From: Comamonadaceae bacterium | GTDB taxonomy: Bacteria; Pseudomonadota; Gammaproteobacteria; Burkholderiales; Burkholderiaceae_C | Length of the DNA: 64,000 nt | Assembly (NCBI GenBank): GCA_021299875.1 | Contig: JAJTEW010000004.1 | Span: 310,001-374,000 of the forward strand | Direction of reading: 5' to 3' | Shown: piece by piece, positions 1 to 7,942 of the stretch | How positions within the stretch are numbered: the first letter of the stretch is position 1 | Layout of the letters: the number at the start of each line of letters is the position of its first letter | Translations under genes and position numbers: made by a program | Notes under the pieces: model-generated | What the model saw: the letters and a program-made list of their open reading frames with translations, nothing else | Told to the model about the DNA's origin: nothing | Database searches by the model: none

Positions 1-2301
1 GTCATGGCCTTTGACGAGAAAGGCCAGGCAGACACCTACCAACGCAAGGTGGAGATTTGCGAACGCGCTTACCGCGTGCTGGTGGACGAGGTGGGCTTTC
101 CCCCCGAAGACATCATTTTTGACCCCAACATTTTTGCGATTGCCACCGGCATCGAAGAGCACGACAACTACGCAGTGGATTTCATTGAGGCCACGCGCTG
201 GATCAAGCAGAACTTACCGGGCGCCAAGGTGTCTGGCGGTGTGTCGAATGTGAGTTTTTCGTTCCGTGGCAACGACCCGGTGCGCGAGGCCATCCACACT
301 GTTTTCCTGTACCACGCGATCCAAGCGGGCATGGACATGGGCATCGTCAATGCGGGCATGGTCGGTGTTTATGACGACATTGAGCCGGTGCTGCGCGAGC
401 GGGTGGAGGATGTGGTTCTGAACCGACGCCCAGATGCTGGCGAGCGTTTGATCGAAGTGGCTGATAGCGCCAAAGGCGCAGCCAAAGACGAGAGCACCAA
501 ACTCGCGTGGCGCGGCACCGCAGAGGCGCCCGTGAGCGTGGCGCAGCGTTTGAGCCACGCGCTGGTGCACGGCATCACCGACTTCATCAACGACGACACC
601 GAAGCCGCTTACCAAGACCTGTTGGCCCAAGGCGGACGCCCGCTGCATGTGATCGAAGGCCCCTTGATGGACGGCATGAACGTGGTCGGTGACCTGTTTG
701 GCCAAGGCAAGATGTTCTTGCCGCAAGTGGTCAAAAGCGCCCGCGTGATGAAGCAGGCCGTGGCGCATTTGCTGCCCTACATCGAGGCCGAAAAACTCGC
801 ACAAGAAGCGGCTGGCGAAGACGTGAAGGCCAAGGGCAAAATCGTGATTGCCACCGTCAAGGGCGATGTGCATGACATCGGCAAAAACATCGTCACCGTG
901 GTCTTGCAGTGCAACAACTTTGAAGTGGTCAACATGGGCGTGATGGTGCCCTGCCACGAAATTCTGGCCAAGGCCAAAGAAGAAAACGCCGACATCATCG
1001 GCTTGTCCGGCCTGATCACACCCAGCCTCGAAGAGATGCAGTACGTGGCGGCCGAGATGGAAAAAGACCCGTATTTCCGCGAGCGCCAAATGCCTTTGCT
1101 CATTGGCGGCGCCACCTGCAGCCGTGTGCACACCGCCGTCAAGATCGCGCCCCACTACTCTGGCCCCGTGGTCTACGTGCCCGACGCCTCGCGCAGCGTG
1201 GGTGTGGCGCAGGGCTTGCTGTCTGAGCAAGCGGCCAAGTTCATCGCCGACTTGAACACCGACTACGACAAGGTGCGCGAGCAACACGCCAACAAAAAAC
1301 AAACGCCGATGTGGACGCTGGCGCAGGCCCGCGCCAACAAGACGCCGATCGATTGGTCCAAGGGCGTGCCCACCGCGCCCAAGTTCATTGGCAGGCGCGT
1401 TTTCAAGAACTACGACCTGGCCGAAATCGCGCAGTACATCGACTGGGGCCCCTTCTTCCAGACCTGGGACCTGGCCGGGCCTTTCCCCGCGATCTTGGAT
1501 GACGAGGTGGTGGGCGAGCAGGCGCGCAAGGTGTATGCCGATGGCCAGGCCATGCTGAAGAAAATCATCGAAGGCCGCTGGGTCACGGCGAATGCTGTGC
1601 TGGGCTTGTACCCCGCCAACAGCGTGAACGACGACGACATCGCGCTTTATACCGATGCATCGCGCAGCCAAGCGGCCATGACTTGGCGCGGCTTGCGTCA
1701 GCAGACCGAGAAGCACGTGATCGATGGCCCAGATGGTCAAAAAGTCCAGCGCCCCAGCCGTTGCCTGGCCGACTTTGTCGCGCCGCAAGGTGTTGCCCCT
1801 GACCACGTGGGCTTGTTCGCCGTCACCGCAGGCATTGGCGCTGACAAGCGTGCCGAGGCCTTTGAAGCCGCGCACGACGACTACAGCGCCATCATGCTCA
1901 AGTCATTGGCGGACCGCCTGGCCGAAGCGCTGGCCGAATGCCTGCACAAAAAGGTGCGCACCGACCTGTGGGGTTATGCGGCGGCGGAGGCGTTGAGCAA
2001 CGAAGAGTTGATTGCCGAAAAATACCAAGGCATCCGCCCTGCACCCGGCTACCCCGCCTGCCCTGATCACAGTGCCAAAAAAGCCATGTTCGAGTTGCTG
2101 CAATGCGCAGACATCGGCATGGGCCTGACGGAAAGCCTGGCCATGACACCCGCGGCCAGTGTGAGCGGTTTCTACATCGCGCATCCCGAGGCGCAGTACT
2201 TCAACGTGGGCAAAGTGGGTGAGGACCAGGTGCACAATTTGGCCGAGCGCAGTGGCGTTGAGGTGAAAGACCTGCAGCGCTTGTTGGCCCCCAACCTGTA
2301 A
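1..2301 (+). CDS. metH: Cobalamin-dependent methionine synthase, C-terminal part (5' end outside window)
   Basis: Transfers a methyl group from methyltetrahydrofolate through cobalamin to homocysteine, in the cytoplasm. The frame is open to the first base, so the gene begins upstream; 766 codons are visible. Order seen: the end of the pterin-binding domain (up to about residue 130), the helical cobalamin cap (about 170-260), the B12-binding Rossmann domain with motif DVHDIGKN (lower-ligand His about residue 290, counted from the ATG at 4), and the AdoMet-dependent reactivation domain (about 440-765, containing [12 protein letters not shown]). The homocysteine-binding domain is not visible; in many Burkholderiales it is a separate gene, which cannot be tested here. 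The next gene follows after 6 bases. Identification is firm. Confidence 0.97.
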   Translation, partial: VMAFDEKGQADTYQRKVEICERAYRVLVDEVGFPPEDIIFDPNIFAIATGIEEHDNYAVDFIEATRWIKQNLPGAKVSGGVSNVSFSFRGNDPVREAIHTVFLYHAIQAGMDMGIVNAGMVGVYDDIEPVLRERVEDVVLNRRPDAGERLIEVADSAKGAAKDESTKLAWRGTAEAPVSVAQRLSHALVHGITDFINDDTEAAYQDLLAQGGRPLHVIEGPLMDGMNVVGDLFGQGKMFLPQVVKSARVMKQAVAHLLPYIEAEKLAQEAAGEDVKAKGKIVIATVKGDVHDIGKNIVTVVLQCNNFEVVNMGVMVPCHEILAKAKEENADIIGLSGLITPSLEEMQYVAAEMEKDPYFRERQMPLLIGGATCSRVHTAVKIAPHYSGPVVYVPDASRSVGVAQGLLSEQAAKFIADLNTDYDKVREQHANKKQTPMWTLAQARANKTPIDWSKGVPTAPKFIGRRVFKNYDLAEIAQYIDWGPFFQTWDLAGPFPAILDDEVVGEQARKVYADGQAMLKKIIEGRWVTANAVLGLYPANSVNDDDIALYTDASRSQAAMTWRGLRQQTEKHVIDGPDGQKVQRPSRCLADFVAPQGVAPDHVGLFAVTAGIGADKRAEAFEAAHDDYSAIMLKSLADRLAEALAECLHKKVRTDLWGYAAAEALSNEELIAEKYQGIRPAPGYPACPDHSAKKAMFELLQCADIGMGLTESLAMTPAASVSGFYIAHPEAQYFNVGKVGEDQVHNLAERSGVEVKDLQRLLAPNL

Positions 2302-2307
2302 GGCACC

Positions 2308-3378
2308 ATGCAAAATTTCTGGACAGCCTGTGGTCATCAACATCTGACGCGCAACGAGCGCGGCTGGATGAGCGCCACACCCGACTATTGGCGTTTGTGG
2401 TTGGGGCGTCCAGAGTTGGCGCTGGTTCCGGAGTCGTGCAAAGCCGAAAAGCGTTTGCACCAGGCGCTGTTGGATGCGCCTTTGATGCAGGTGACACCCG
2501 CGCAACTCAAGGCCTTCAAGGACGACGATGCGCGTGAAAACTACGAGTTGTTTTTGCGTTTTCGAGACGAGGTGGAAAGTGCCGGTTCTCTGGAGGCGGC
2601 GTACACAGCTTGGCAAAAGTCCGGCAACATCCAAATGCCACCGCTCTTCATCGACGTGGTGGTGCAAGCGATCGTGTGCAATGTGCTGGGTGATGTGCAA
2701 GATGCGTGGGTTTGGCGGGCAGCCGAGTTGCTGTTTCGCCGCCAGCGCGTCACCATCGAAGGTGGCCGTGTGCTGTCGGGGGACAGCGACACACTGGACA
2801 GCCTCAAAGCCACCGGCGGTTTGGGCGAGATGGGCCTTTTGCTGATGGAAGGTGGTGCCACGCTCAAGGCGGTGGACGTGAAGGTGCTGCACCCAGACAA
2901 CGCTGAGCGTTATTTTGCCCAGCGTGAAGGCTTGGACCGTTACGCGTTTTTGCTCGACATGACGCACGAGCTCCACAACGAATTACCGCACGGTTTGATT
3001 TTGAGCATGGTCAATGCCCGCTCTGGGCTCAAGGCCCTGTCTTTGGTGTTGGCCCGCTGGGTACAACACTTTTTGGGGGTGGCTGTCAGCATCGAGCCGG
3101 TGCAAAAGGTGGACGACCCGGCTTGGCGTTGGCATGTGGGCTTGGACGCCACAGCCACCGCTTTGCTCAATGATCTTTACCAAGGCATTGAGCTGGACGC
3201 CAAGCGCCAGCAGCAACTCATCAGCTTGTTCAAGCTGCGCTTTGACAACCCGGATGACATGCGCGCCGATGTGCGTGGCAAAACGGTTTATCTGGGCCTG
3301 GCCATGAACGAGCAGGGCTTGCTCAAGCTCAAGCCGCAAAACCTTTTGCTGAATTTGCCGCTGGCCAGCGAGGTCTAA
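2308..3378 (+). CDS. Hypothetical protein (possibly DUF6352-like)
   Basis: A 356-residue soluble protein with no signal peptide or membrane segment and no catalytic motif I recognise. It starts 6 bases after metH, so the two are probably cotranscribed. The N-terminus (TRNERGWMSATPDYW, DYWRLWLGRPEL) and overall length recall an uncharacterised betaproteobacterial family that I believe is called DUF6352; this is from memory and unverified. The C-terminal third contains a stretch ending LGLAMNEQGLLKLKPQNLLLN. A role in methionine or B12 metabolism would be a guess from position only. Base and codon use match metH, so it is a real resident gene rather than a shadow frame. Confidence 0.75.
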   Translation: MQNFWTACGHQHLTRNERGWMSATPDYWRLWLGRPELALVPESCKAEKRLHQALLDAPLMQVTPAQLKAFKDDDARENYELFLRFRDEVESAGSLEAAYTAWQKSGNIQMPPLFIDVVVQAIVCNVLGDVQDAWVWRAAELLFRRQRVTIEGGRVLSGDSDTLDSLKATGGLGEMGLLLMEGGATLKAVDVKVLHPDNAERYFAQREGLDRYAFLLDMTHELHNELPHGLILSMVNARSGLKALSLVLARWVQHFLGVAVSIEPVQKVDDPAWRWHVGLDATATALLNDLYQGIELDAKRQQQLISLFKLRFDNPDDMRADVRGKTVYLGLAMNEQGLLKLKPQNLLLNLPLASEV

Positions 3379-3419
3379 AAAGACCGTTCAGTTGGCAGGC
3401 TTTGTGCCGTGGGCTTCAT

Positions 3420-4058
3420 TTACCAGCGCAGCCAGCGCCCGCCGAGCACGGCGCCCAAACCGGTGGCCAAGGCCATGCCCCCCGCGTACCAAATGGCATA
3501 AAAGGTGAAGCTGGTCTCGGTGCAGTGCAGCGAATAAATGCCAGCGGCCAAGCTGCCTGCCAGCATCCCGGCCACGGCGCCGGTCAACGCAGTACGGGTA
3601 GGTGCCAATTGGCGCAAAGCCCAAAGCAAAGCGGCCAGTACAGGCAGAGACAAAGCGGCGATGCTGGTCGAGCACACTTGCCATGAACCGCCCATCCACT
3701 GAGCGCTGCGTGCACCTGATTCGGTTTGCAGCAATTGCACCAGGCCCAGGCTGAGCATGGCCAATAAAGCCAAGCCAATGCCCCACAAGGCGTGACCGGC
3801 AGTCATGCCCGGACGTGCCAAGCGAAACAAGCCATACAAGCTGAAACCGATCAAGGCAGCCAGCCACAACATTTTGGTGATGAAGGCCGGATGCACCGCC
3901 ATTTGATCCATCTGTGGGTTCAGGCCGAACAAGGCGAGCAGCAGCACGCCACAGACCACTGCGCCCATCAGCAGTTGGAGCAGCAATTGCTGGCGCACGG
4001 GTGCTTGTGGCTGCAGCGTGTCACTGGCCAGCAAGGCAATCAGGTCATTCGTCTTCAT
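3420..4058 (-). CDS. nrsF: NrsF-type (DUF1109) membrane anti-sigma factor
   Basis: A 212-residue protein with about six hydrophobic segments, beginning MKTNDLIALLASD, typical of the DUF1109/NrsF family, whose founding member holds the Caulobacter ECF factor SigF at the membrane. Two conserved-looking cysteines lie in WQVCSTS and SLHCTETSF, consistent with redox or metal sensing in this family. The ATG at 4058 overlaps the stop of the sigma gene (ATGA); an ATG 15 bases upstream would only add MGSSI, so 4058 is preferred. Genetic coupling to an ECF sigma gene and a divergent hvf operon predicts that it releases the sigma factor under copper or oxidative stress; that link is inference. Confidence 0.88.
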   Translation of the reverse strand: MKTNDLIALLASDTLQPQAPVRQQLLLQLLMGAVVCGVLLLALFGLNPQMDQMAVHPAFITKMLWLAALIGFSLYGLFRLARPGMTAGHALWGIGLALLAMLSLGLVQLLQTESGARSAQWMGGSWQVCSTSIAALSLPVLAALLWALRQLAPTRTALTGAVAGMLAGSLAAGIYSLHCTETSFTFYAIWYAGGMALATGLGAVLGGRWLRW

Positions 4059-4615
4059 GATTGAGCTCCCCATTTGGCCATCAAGGTTTTCAGGCCCCGG
4101 TGGATGTTGACTTTGACCGAGGCTTTGCTTTGCCCGGTGCGTTCGGCGGTCTCGGTGATCGACAAACCCATCAACCGCGTGTGCTCGATCGCTTCGCGTT
4201 GGCGCAGCGGCAAGTCGGCCAACACGACCTCCAAGTCCTTGTGCGCATCGCTGGCTTCTTCTTCGCTGTCCACCGCCAAGGTTTCAGACCAGTCATCGAT
4301 GTCGTCATGCAGTCCTTCGCGGCGGCCATGGGCTCGCAAATGGTCCACCCATTTGTAGCGCGCAATCGCATACATCCAGGCCGTCAGGGGCTGATCGCTG
4401 TGGTAGGTATGGCGCTTTTGGTGGATCGCCATCAGGGTTTCTTGCACAAGGTCCTCGACATCGCTGAGTTGGGATTGCATTCGTTTTTGCAGAAAGCGCC
4501 GCACATGGCCACTCATCAGGCTCAAGGCCCGTTGGTAACTCGATTGATCGCCTTGCAGGGATTGCATCCATGCGGCGTGCAGTTCGGCTTCTTGGGTTTG
4601 CAGGCTTTCGCTCAA
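4055..4615 (-). CDS. ECF-family RNA polymerase sigma factor (SigF-like)
   Basis: A 186-residue sigma-70 family protein with only regions 2 and 4. Region 2 carries DVEDLVQETLMAIHQKRHTY and the WMYAIARYKWVDHLR helix; region 4 is the HTH around LPLRQREAIEHTRLMGLSIT and GQSKASVKVNIHRGLK. It is translationally coupled to the nrsF-type gene. The open start is a TTG at 4615; the first ATG is at 4567 (MQSLQGDQ). A promoter-like GTAACA-N16-CGAA ends only 5 bases before the TTG, so the true start may be the downstream ATG. It most likely drives its own operon and the divergent RiPP operon. Confidence 0.92.
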   Translation of the reverse strand: MSESLQTQEAELHAAWMQSLQGDQSSYQRALSLMSGHVRRFLQKRMQSQLSDVEDLVQETLMAIHQKRHTYHSDQPLTAWMYAIARYKWVDHLRAHGRREGLHDDIDDWSETLAVDSEEEASDAHKDLEVVLADLPLRQREAIEHTRLMGLSITETAERTGQSKASVKVNIHRGLKTLMAKWGAQS

Positions 4616-4620
4616 GTCAG

Positions 4621-4646
4621 TTCGTCCGGTGGGATGGAAATGTTAC
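4621..4646 (-). promoter_or_regulatory. Candidate ECF sigma promoter upstream of the sigma gene
   Basis: On the minus strand, GTAACA (4646-4641) is followed after exactly 16 bases by CGAA (4624-4621). This resembles the GTAACC-N16-CGAA promoter described for Caulobacter SigF, which is also paired with an NrsF protein. It would place transcription start near 4614, at or inside the annotated TTG start. An outward-facing GTAACT lies on the plus strand at 4681-4686, forming an inverted pair with this one, but no CGAA follows it at 16 bases. The region between (4647-4680) is very AT-rich. Confidence 0.5.
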
Positions 4647-4791
4647 AGAAACAAATTAAAACAAATAAGGTTATTTTTTTGTAACTTTTGAATGCGCTGC
4701 GGAGGATTACACCATGACAGCGATGGACAAGTGCCACACGGTTCAGCCCACAGCGGTCAACAACTCACCTTCAACCTTTCAGGAGCATTTC

Positions 4792-5085
4792 ATGAACAAG
4801 CAACACCTCATCACCATCGCTTTGGGTTCTGCCTTTGCTGCAGCCACATTGCTGCCCGCACACGCTGCTGGTAACCCCTTTGCCGCCAAGACGCTGGACG
4901 CCGGCTACCAAGTGGCCCAAGCCGACATGAAATCTGACAGCAAGGCCAAAGACGGCAAGTGCGGTGAAGGCAAGTGCGGCGGTGACAAGAAAACCACCAA
5001 GGCCAAAGATGGCAAGTGCGGCGAGGGCAAGTGTGGTGCCGATAAGAAGACCAAAGAAGGCTCTTGCGGTGCCAAGAAGTCTTGA
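4792..5085 (+). CDS. hvfA: HvfA/bufferin-type Cys-rich RiPP precursor
   Basis: A 97-residue precursor with a cleavable signal peptide (residues 1-25, ending LLPAHA) and a Lys/Gly-rich tail. The tail holds five cysteines (57, 62, 76, 81, 92), all in GKCG or GSCG settings: two near-identical copies of AKDGKCGEGKCG with period 19, then EGSCG. EGKCG is the motif that the MNIO enzyme of Haemophilus modifies to oxazolone/thioamide in the copper-binding peptide oxazolin, and related bufferins sequester copper in Caulobacter. AGGAG at 4781-4785 fixes the ATG at 4792; an upstream in-frame ATG at 4714 would bury the signal peptide. It is the first gene of a four-gene operon with its maturation enzymes. 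Periplasmic copper binding is inferred. Confidence 0.88.
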   Translation: MNKQHLITIALGSAFAAATLLPAHAAGNPFAAKTLDAGYQVAQADMKSDSKAKDGKCGEGKCGGDKKTTKAKDGKCGEGKCGADKKTKEGSCGAKKS

Positions 5086-5100
5086 TTCAAAACTGAAGCA

Positions 5101-5146
5101 GTCAGCGCATGCTGCGCACACCATGGTGTGCTTGGCGTTCGCTGAC
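5101..5146 (+). other. Intercistronic stem-loop between precursor and maturase genes
   Basis: A perfect 16-base palindrome GCACACCATGGTGTGC (5116-5131; 6-bp stem with CATG loop, or 8 bp without a loop) is nested inside a second pair of arms, GTCAGCG (5101-5107) and CGCTGAC (5140-5146). No U-run follows, so it is unlikely to terminate fully. Its place between a precursor needed in excess and its enzyme suggests mRNA processing or 3'-end protection of the precursor message. Confidence 0.55.
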
Positions 5147-5171
5147 GCCACACCGATACAAGGCGATGAAC

Positions 5172-6038
5172 ATGGTGCTTACAACTTTCAATCCAGCCGG
5201 TCTGGGCTTTCGCCGTGAGTTGATCCCGGCATTGCAGCAAGCCGTGCCACCCGAGATCGGATTTTTCGAAATCGCCCCAGAAAACTGGGCCGGTATGGGC
5301 GGTCGTTCTGCGCACATGCTGCGCGCCTTCACCGAACGCTACCCCTTTTTGTGCCATGGCCTGTCGCTGTCATTGGGTGGGCCTGGAGCACTCGACGAAA
5401 TTCTGCTGCGCCGCACACGCGATTTCATGCGCGAACACGGCATGACCCTGTTCACCGAACACCTGTCTTGGTGCGCTGACGACAGCCACCTGTACGACTT
5501 GCTGCCGATTCCCCAAACCGAAGAAGCCGTGCGTTACACCGCCGAGCGCATCGCCCGCGCACAAGACATTTTGGGCATGCGCATCGGCGTTGAAAATGCG
5601 TCCACTTACATCGCGCCCCCGGGTGCTGAAATGACCGAACCCGAATTTGTGCGGGCCGTGGTCGAGCGGGCCGATTGCCTGCTGCACTTGGATGTGAACA
5701 ACATCTATGTCAACAGCCGCAATTTTGGCTTTGATCCACACGCCTATCTGGCGCAGCTGCCGCTGGAGCGCACCTGCTATGTGCATGTGGCCGGGCACTG
5801 TGTCGAAGAAGACGGCCTGGTCATTGACACCCATGGCAGCGACGTGATCGATCCGGTCTGGCAACTGCTGCAAGCCGCTTACCAGCGCATGGGCCATCCG
5901 GTGCCTACCTGCCTAGAGCGTGACTTCAACATCCCCGACCTGCCCACACTCGCGCAAGAGGTGGCGCACATCGCCCGCTTGCAACAGCAAGCATTCGCCC
6001 CTGTGACGCAGCGCGTGCATCCACAAAAGGTCGCGTGA
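5172..6038 (+). CDS. hvfB: MNIO-family (DUF692) RiPP maturation enzyme
   Basis: A 288-residue TIM-barrel multinuclear non-heme iron oxidase. Family metal-ligand regions are visible in order: FTEHLSW, IGVENAS, HLDVNNIYVNSRNFGFDP, YVHVAGH, DTHGSDV and LERDFNIPD. In characterised relatives (HvfB, BufB, MbnB) such residues bind two or three irons and the enzyme rearranges Cys residues of the precursor using oxygen. Start: AAGG at 5160-5163 sits 8 bases before the ATG at 5172; in-frame ATGs at 5166 and 5109 are possible, and the 5109 start would put the intercistronic hairpin inside the gene. The stop overlaps the next start by one base. The substrate is presumably the Cys-rich peptide just upstream. 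Confidence 0.93.
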   Translation: MVLTTFNPAGLGFRRELIPALQQAVPPEIGFFEIAPENWAGMGGRSAHMLRAFTERYPFLCHGLSLSLGGPGALDEILLRRTRDFMREHGMTLFTEHLSWCADDSHLYDLLPIPQTEEAVRYTAERIARAQDILGMRIGVENASTYIAPPGAEMTEPEFVRAVVERADCLLHLDVNNIYVNSRNFGFDPHAYLAQLPLERTCYVHVAGHCVEEDGLVIDTHGSDVIDPVWQLLQAAYQRMGHPVPTCLERDFNIPDLPTLAQEVAHIARLQQQAFAPVTQRVHPQKVA

Positions 6039-6772
6039 TGCTGGCCTTCCAAAAATTCCAGCACCAGATGGCCGCGCACCTGCGTGACCCGCACCACACG
6101 CGCCGCCCACCGGGTGTGCTCGGGCGACGCATGCGCGTCTACAACGAACTGCTGTTCAACAACGTTTGTGGTTTTCTGGACAGCTGCTTTCCGGTCAGCC
6201 GCCAACTGCTGGGCGAGGCCCGTTGGCGCAGGCTGTGCCGCACCTTTTACCGCGACTGGCCGTCGCACACGCCTTGGTTTCGCGAGATCCCGCGGGAGTT
6301 TGTGCGCTACCTGAGTGAGCACCACATCGCCCAGCCCTTGCCGGTCTGGCTGACTGAGCTGGCGCGTTATGAATGGGCCGAATTGGCAGTGGATGTGATG
6401 GACGTTTCTCCCCTAGCGCACGACCCGCAGGGCGACATGATGCAAGCCAGCGTGTGCCTCAACCCCGCACGGGTGGATGTGGTCAGCCCCTGGCCCGTGC
6501 ACCGCATCGGCCCCGACTGGCAGCCGCGCCAGGCGGAGCCCACATTTTTGGTGGTGTTTCGCGATGCGCAACTCGATGTGCAATTTGCCGAGATCAATGC
6601 CGTCACGGCCCATGTGCTCAGCTTGCTGGACCAAGGCCTGAGCGGTCAGCAAGCCTTGTCGCAACTGGCCACCGACATGAAGCACCCTGACCCGCAAGCC
6701 TTGCAAGGCTTCGGACAACAACTCCTCATCAGCTTGCGCACGCAAGGCGTCTTATTGGGAACACGCACATGA
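6038..6772 (+). CDS. hvfC: DUF2063-family RiPP recognition partner of the MNIO enzyme
   Basis: A 244-residue cytoplasmic protein. The N-terminal half (FQKFQHQMAAHLRDP, RMRVYNELLFNNV, FPVSRQLLG) is the DUF2063 domain, which in HvfC/BufC docks the leader of the precursor and delivers it to the MNIO partner. The C-terminal half contains a PqqD/RRE-like winged-helix segment (AEINAVTAHVLSLLDQGLSGQQAL). The ATG at 6038 shares its A with the TGA of the maturase gene; a GTG at 6035 would only add one residue. Translational coupling in both directions indicates a stoichiometric complex with the maturase. Confidence 0.92.
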   Translation: MLAFQKFQHQMAAHLRDPHHTRRPPGVLGRRMRVYNELLFNNVCGFLDSCFPVSRQLLGEARWRRLCRTFYRDWPSHTPWFREIPREFVRYLSEHHIAQPLPVWLTELARYEWAELAVDVMDVSPLAHDPQGDMMQASVCLNPARVDVVSPWPVHRIGPDWQPRQAEPTFLVVFRDAQLDVQFAEINAVTAHVLSLLDQGLSGQQALSQLATDMKHPDPQALQGFGQQLLISLRTQGVLLGTRT

Positions 6773-7278
6773 ACAACATCTTTCACCACGCCCGTCGCGG
6801 TATCCATGCACTCGATTTGCTCGGTCTTTGGATCGGCCTGCTCAGCTTGAGATTGCTGCTGGCTTGGGAATTTGGCGAAGCTGGTTTTGAAAAGCTGCAC
6901 GGCAGCAACTGGTTTGCCGACATCCAGGACCAGTTCCCCTGGCCTTTCGAGCTGATCCCGGCTGACCTCAACTGGGCCTTGGCCACAGGCTTTGAAGTTG
7001 TGGGTGCCATCGCTTTGGTCATCGGATTGGGCACGCGCTTTTTCTCAGCCTCACTGATCGTGCTCACCGTGGTGGCCATGCTCAGCGTGCACTGGCCCGA
7101 GTCGTGGTCCACCCTGAGTGAACTGCTCAAGGGCTACGCGCTCACCAACGACGGTTTTGGCAACTTCAAGCTGCCCGTGATCTACATCGCCATGCTGTTG
7201 CCGCTGGTGTTCATGGGGCCGGGGCGTTTGTCAATGGATACCCTCATCCATCGACGGGTTGTGAAATCCATTCATTGA
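6769..7278 (+). CDS. hvfD: DoxX-family membrane protein of the hvf operon
   Basis: A 169-residue inner-membrane protein with four predicted hydrophobic helices (about 20-36, 70-90, 92-108, 133-152) and the DoxX-typical FGEAGFEKLHG after helix 1. It starts with an ATGA overlap on the DUF2063 gene. DoxX proteins accompany many MNIO RiPP operons, where their role (electron supply, export or membrane anchoring) is unsettled. No gene for a dedicated peptidase or exporter follows, so the precursor probably leaves by the general secretion route using its own signal peptide. Confidence 0.9.
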   Translation: MNNIFHHARRGIHALDLLGLWIGLLSLRLLLAWEFGEAGFEKLHGSNWFADIQDQFPWPFELIPADLNWALATGFEVVGAIALVIGLGTRFFSASLIVLTVVAMLSVHWPESWSTLSELLKGYALTNDGFGNFKLPVIYIAMLLPLVFMGPGRLSMDTLIHRRVVKSIH

Positions 7279-7400
7279 ACTGCCTACAGTTTGGGCCGAT
7301 AGCCCATCTCCCATCCGTCTTTTGATCTGAACCGACGCCAAGCTTTGGCTGCGACAGCTGCCTTGGTTGCCCCCGCTCGGGCAGAAGCGCAAAAAGCCGA
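7279..7400. other. Non-coding junction before truncated gene
   Basis: No convincing gene, tRNA or terminator is visible. This stretch separates the hvf operon from a gene that has lost its 5' half, so the deletion junction probably lies near 7400. Confidence 0.4.
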
Positions 7401-7796
7401 TTGGCTCGCCTGACCCAGCCCACCGACGCGGGCGGCTTTCTGGACATCGCGCTCGACTTCGTGTTCTACGCCGCCATCCCCCAGGCCTTTGCGGTGGCCA
7501 ACCCCAGCGCCAACGCACTGCCCGCAGCGGCCTTGCTGGCCAGCTTCATCGGCACCGGCTGCAGCTTTTTGGCATTCGCCGCACTGGCCGAAAAACGCGG
7601 CCTGACGGACACCGCCTTGCCGAGCAAAAGCTTTTACTTTTTGGGCGGGCTTACCGAAGCCACCGAGACCATCGCGGTGTTTGCCGCCATGTGCATCTGG
7701 CCTGAACACTTTGGGGTGTTGGCTTATGGGTTTGCGGCGTTGTGCGCCATCACCACGGGGATGCGGGTGGTGTGGGGGTACTTCAGGTTGCAATGA
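7401..7796 (+). pseudogene. Truncated CDP-alcohol phosphatidyltransferase (C-terminal part)
   Basis: 131 codons encode the C-terminal two-thirds of a CDP-alcohol phosphatidyltransferase family membrane protein. The family motif is D-x2-D-G-x2-A-R-x8-G-x3-D-x3-D; here the protein begins at the AR (ARLTQPTD) and keeps GGFLDIALD, but the first two metal-binding aspartates (DxxDG) and the upstream N-terminal segment are gone. The codons just upstream (KSRL in frame) do not restore DG. The only start is a TTG at 7401. Without the first aspartates it cannot be catalytic, so I call it a 5'-deleted pseudogene. Full-length relatives have about 200 residues. Confidence 0.75.
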
Positions 7797-7942
7797 AGTC
7801 AAATGCAGATTTCGTAGATTACTTTGAATCCTTCATCAGCAGATTTGATGATTACGACTTTTATGCAACTTTAGCAATGGGTAAGGTTTTACATGAGCTT
7901 CTCGAGCTTAGAGGAAATGATGCCCAGCGCAATGGAACCTAG
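7793..7942 (+). CDS. Small unidentified ORF, possibly a remnant
   Basis: 49 codons beginning ATG AAG TCA, overlapping the stop of the truncated phosphatidyltransferase by four bases and running into the convergent gene that ends at 7889. The product (MKSNADFVDYFESFISRF...) is acidic and AT-rich in codon choice, unlike the flanking resident genes and like the next gene. I do not recognise it, and no Shine-Dalgarno sequence is evident. It may be chance or the edge of the imported segment. Confidence 0.2.
   Translation: MKSNADFVDYFESFISRFDDYDFYATLAMGKVLHELLELRGNDAQRNGT

Noticed and set aside
214..1875. 553-codon open frame antisense to metH
   Set aside because: Its composition (many His and Ala) is the reverse shadow of a GC-rich gene, it has no ribosome site, and metH on the other strand is certain.
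4925..5080. Short tandem repeats that might be a CRISPR or minisatellite
   Set aside because: The repeats are codon-level copies of the Cys-rich peptide unit in the RiPP precursor, with no spacers.
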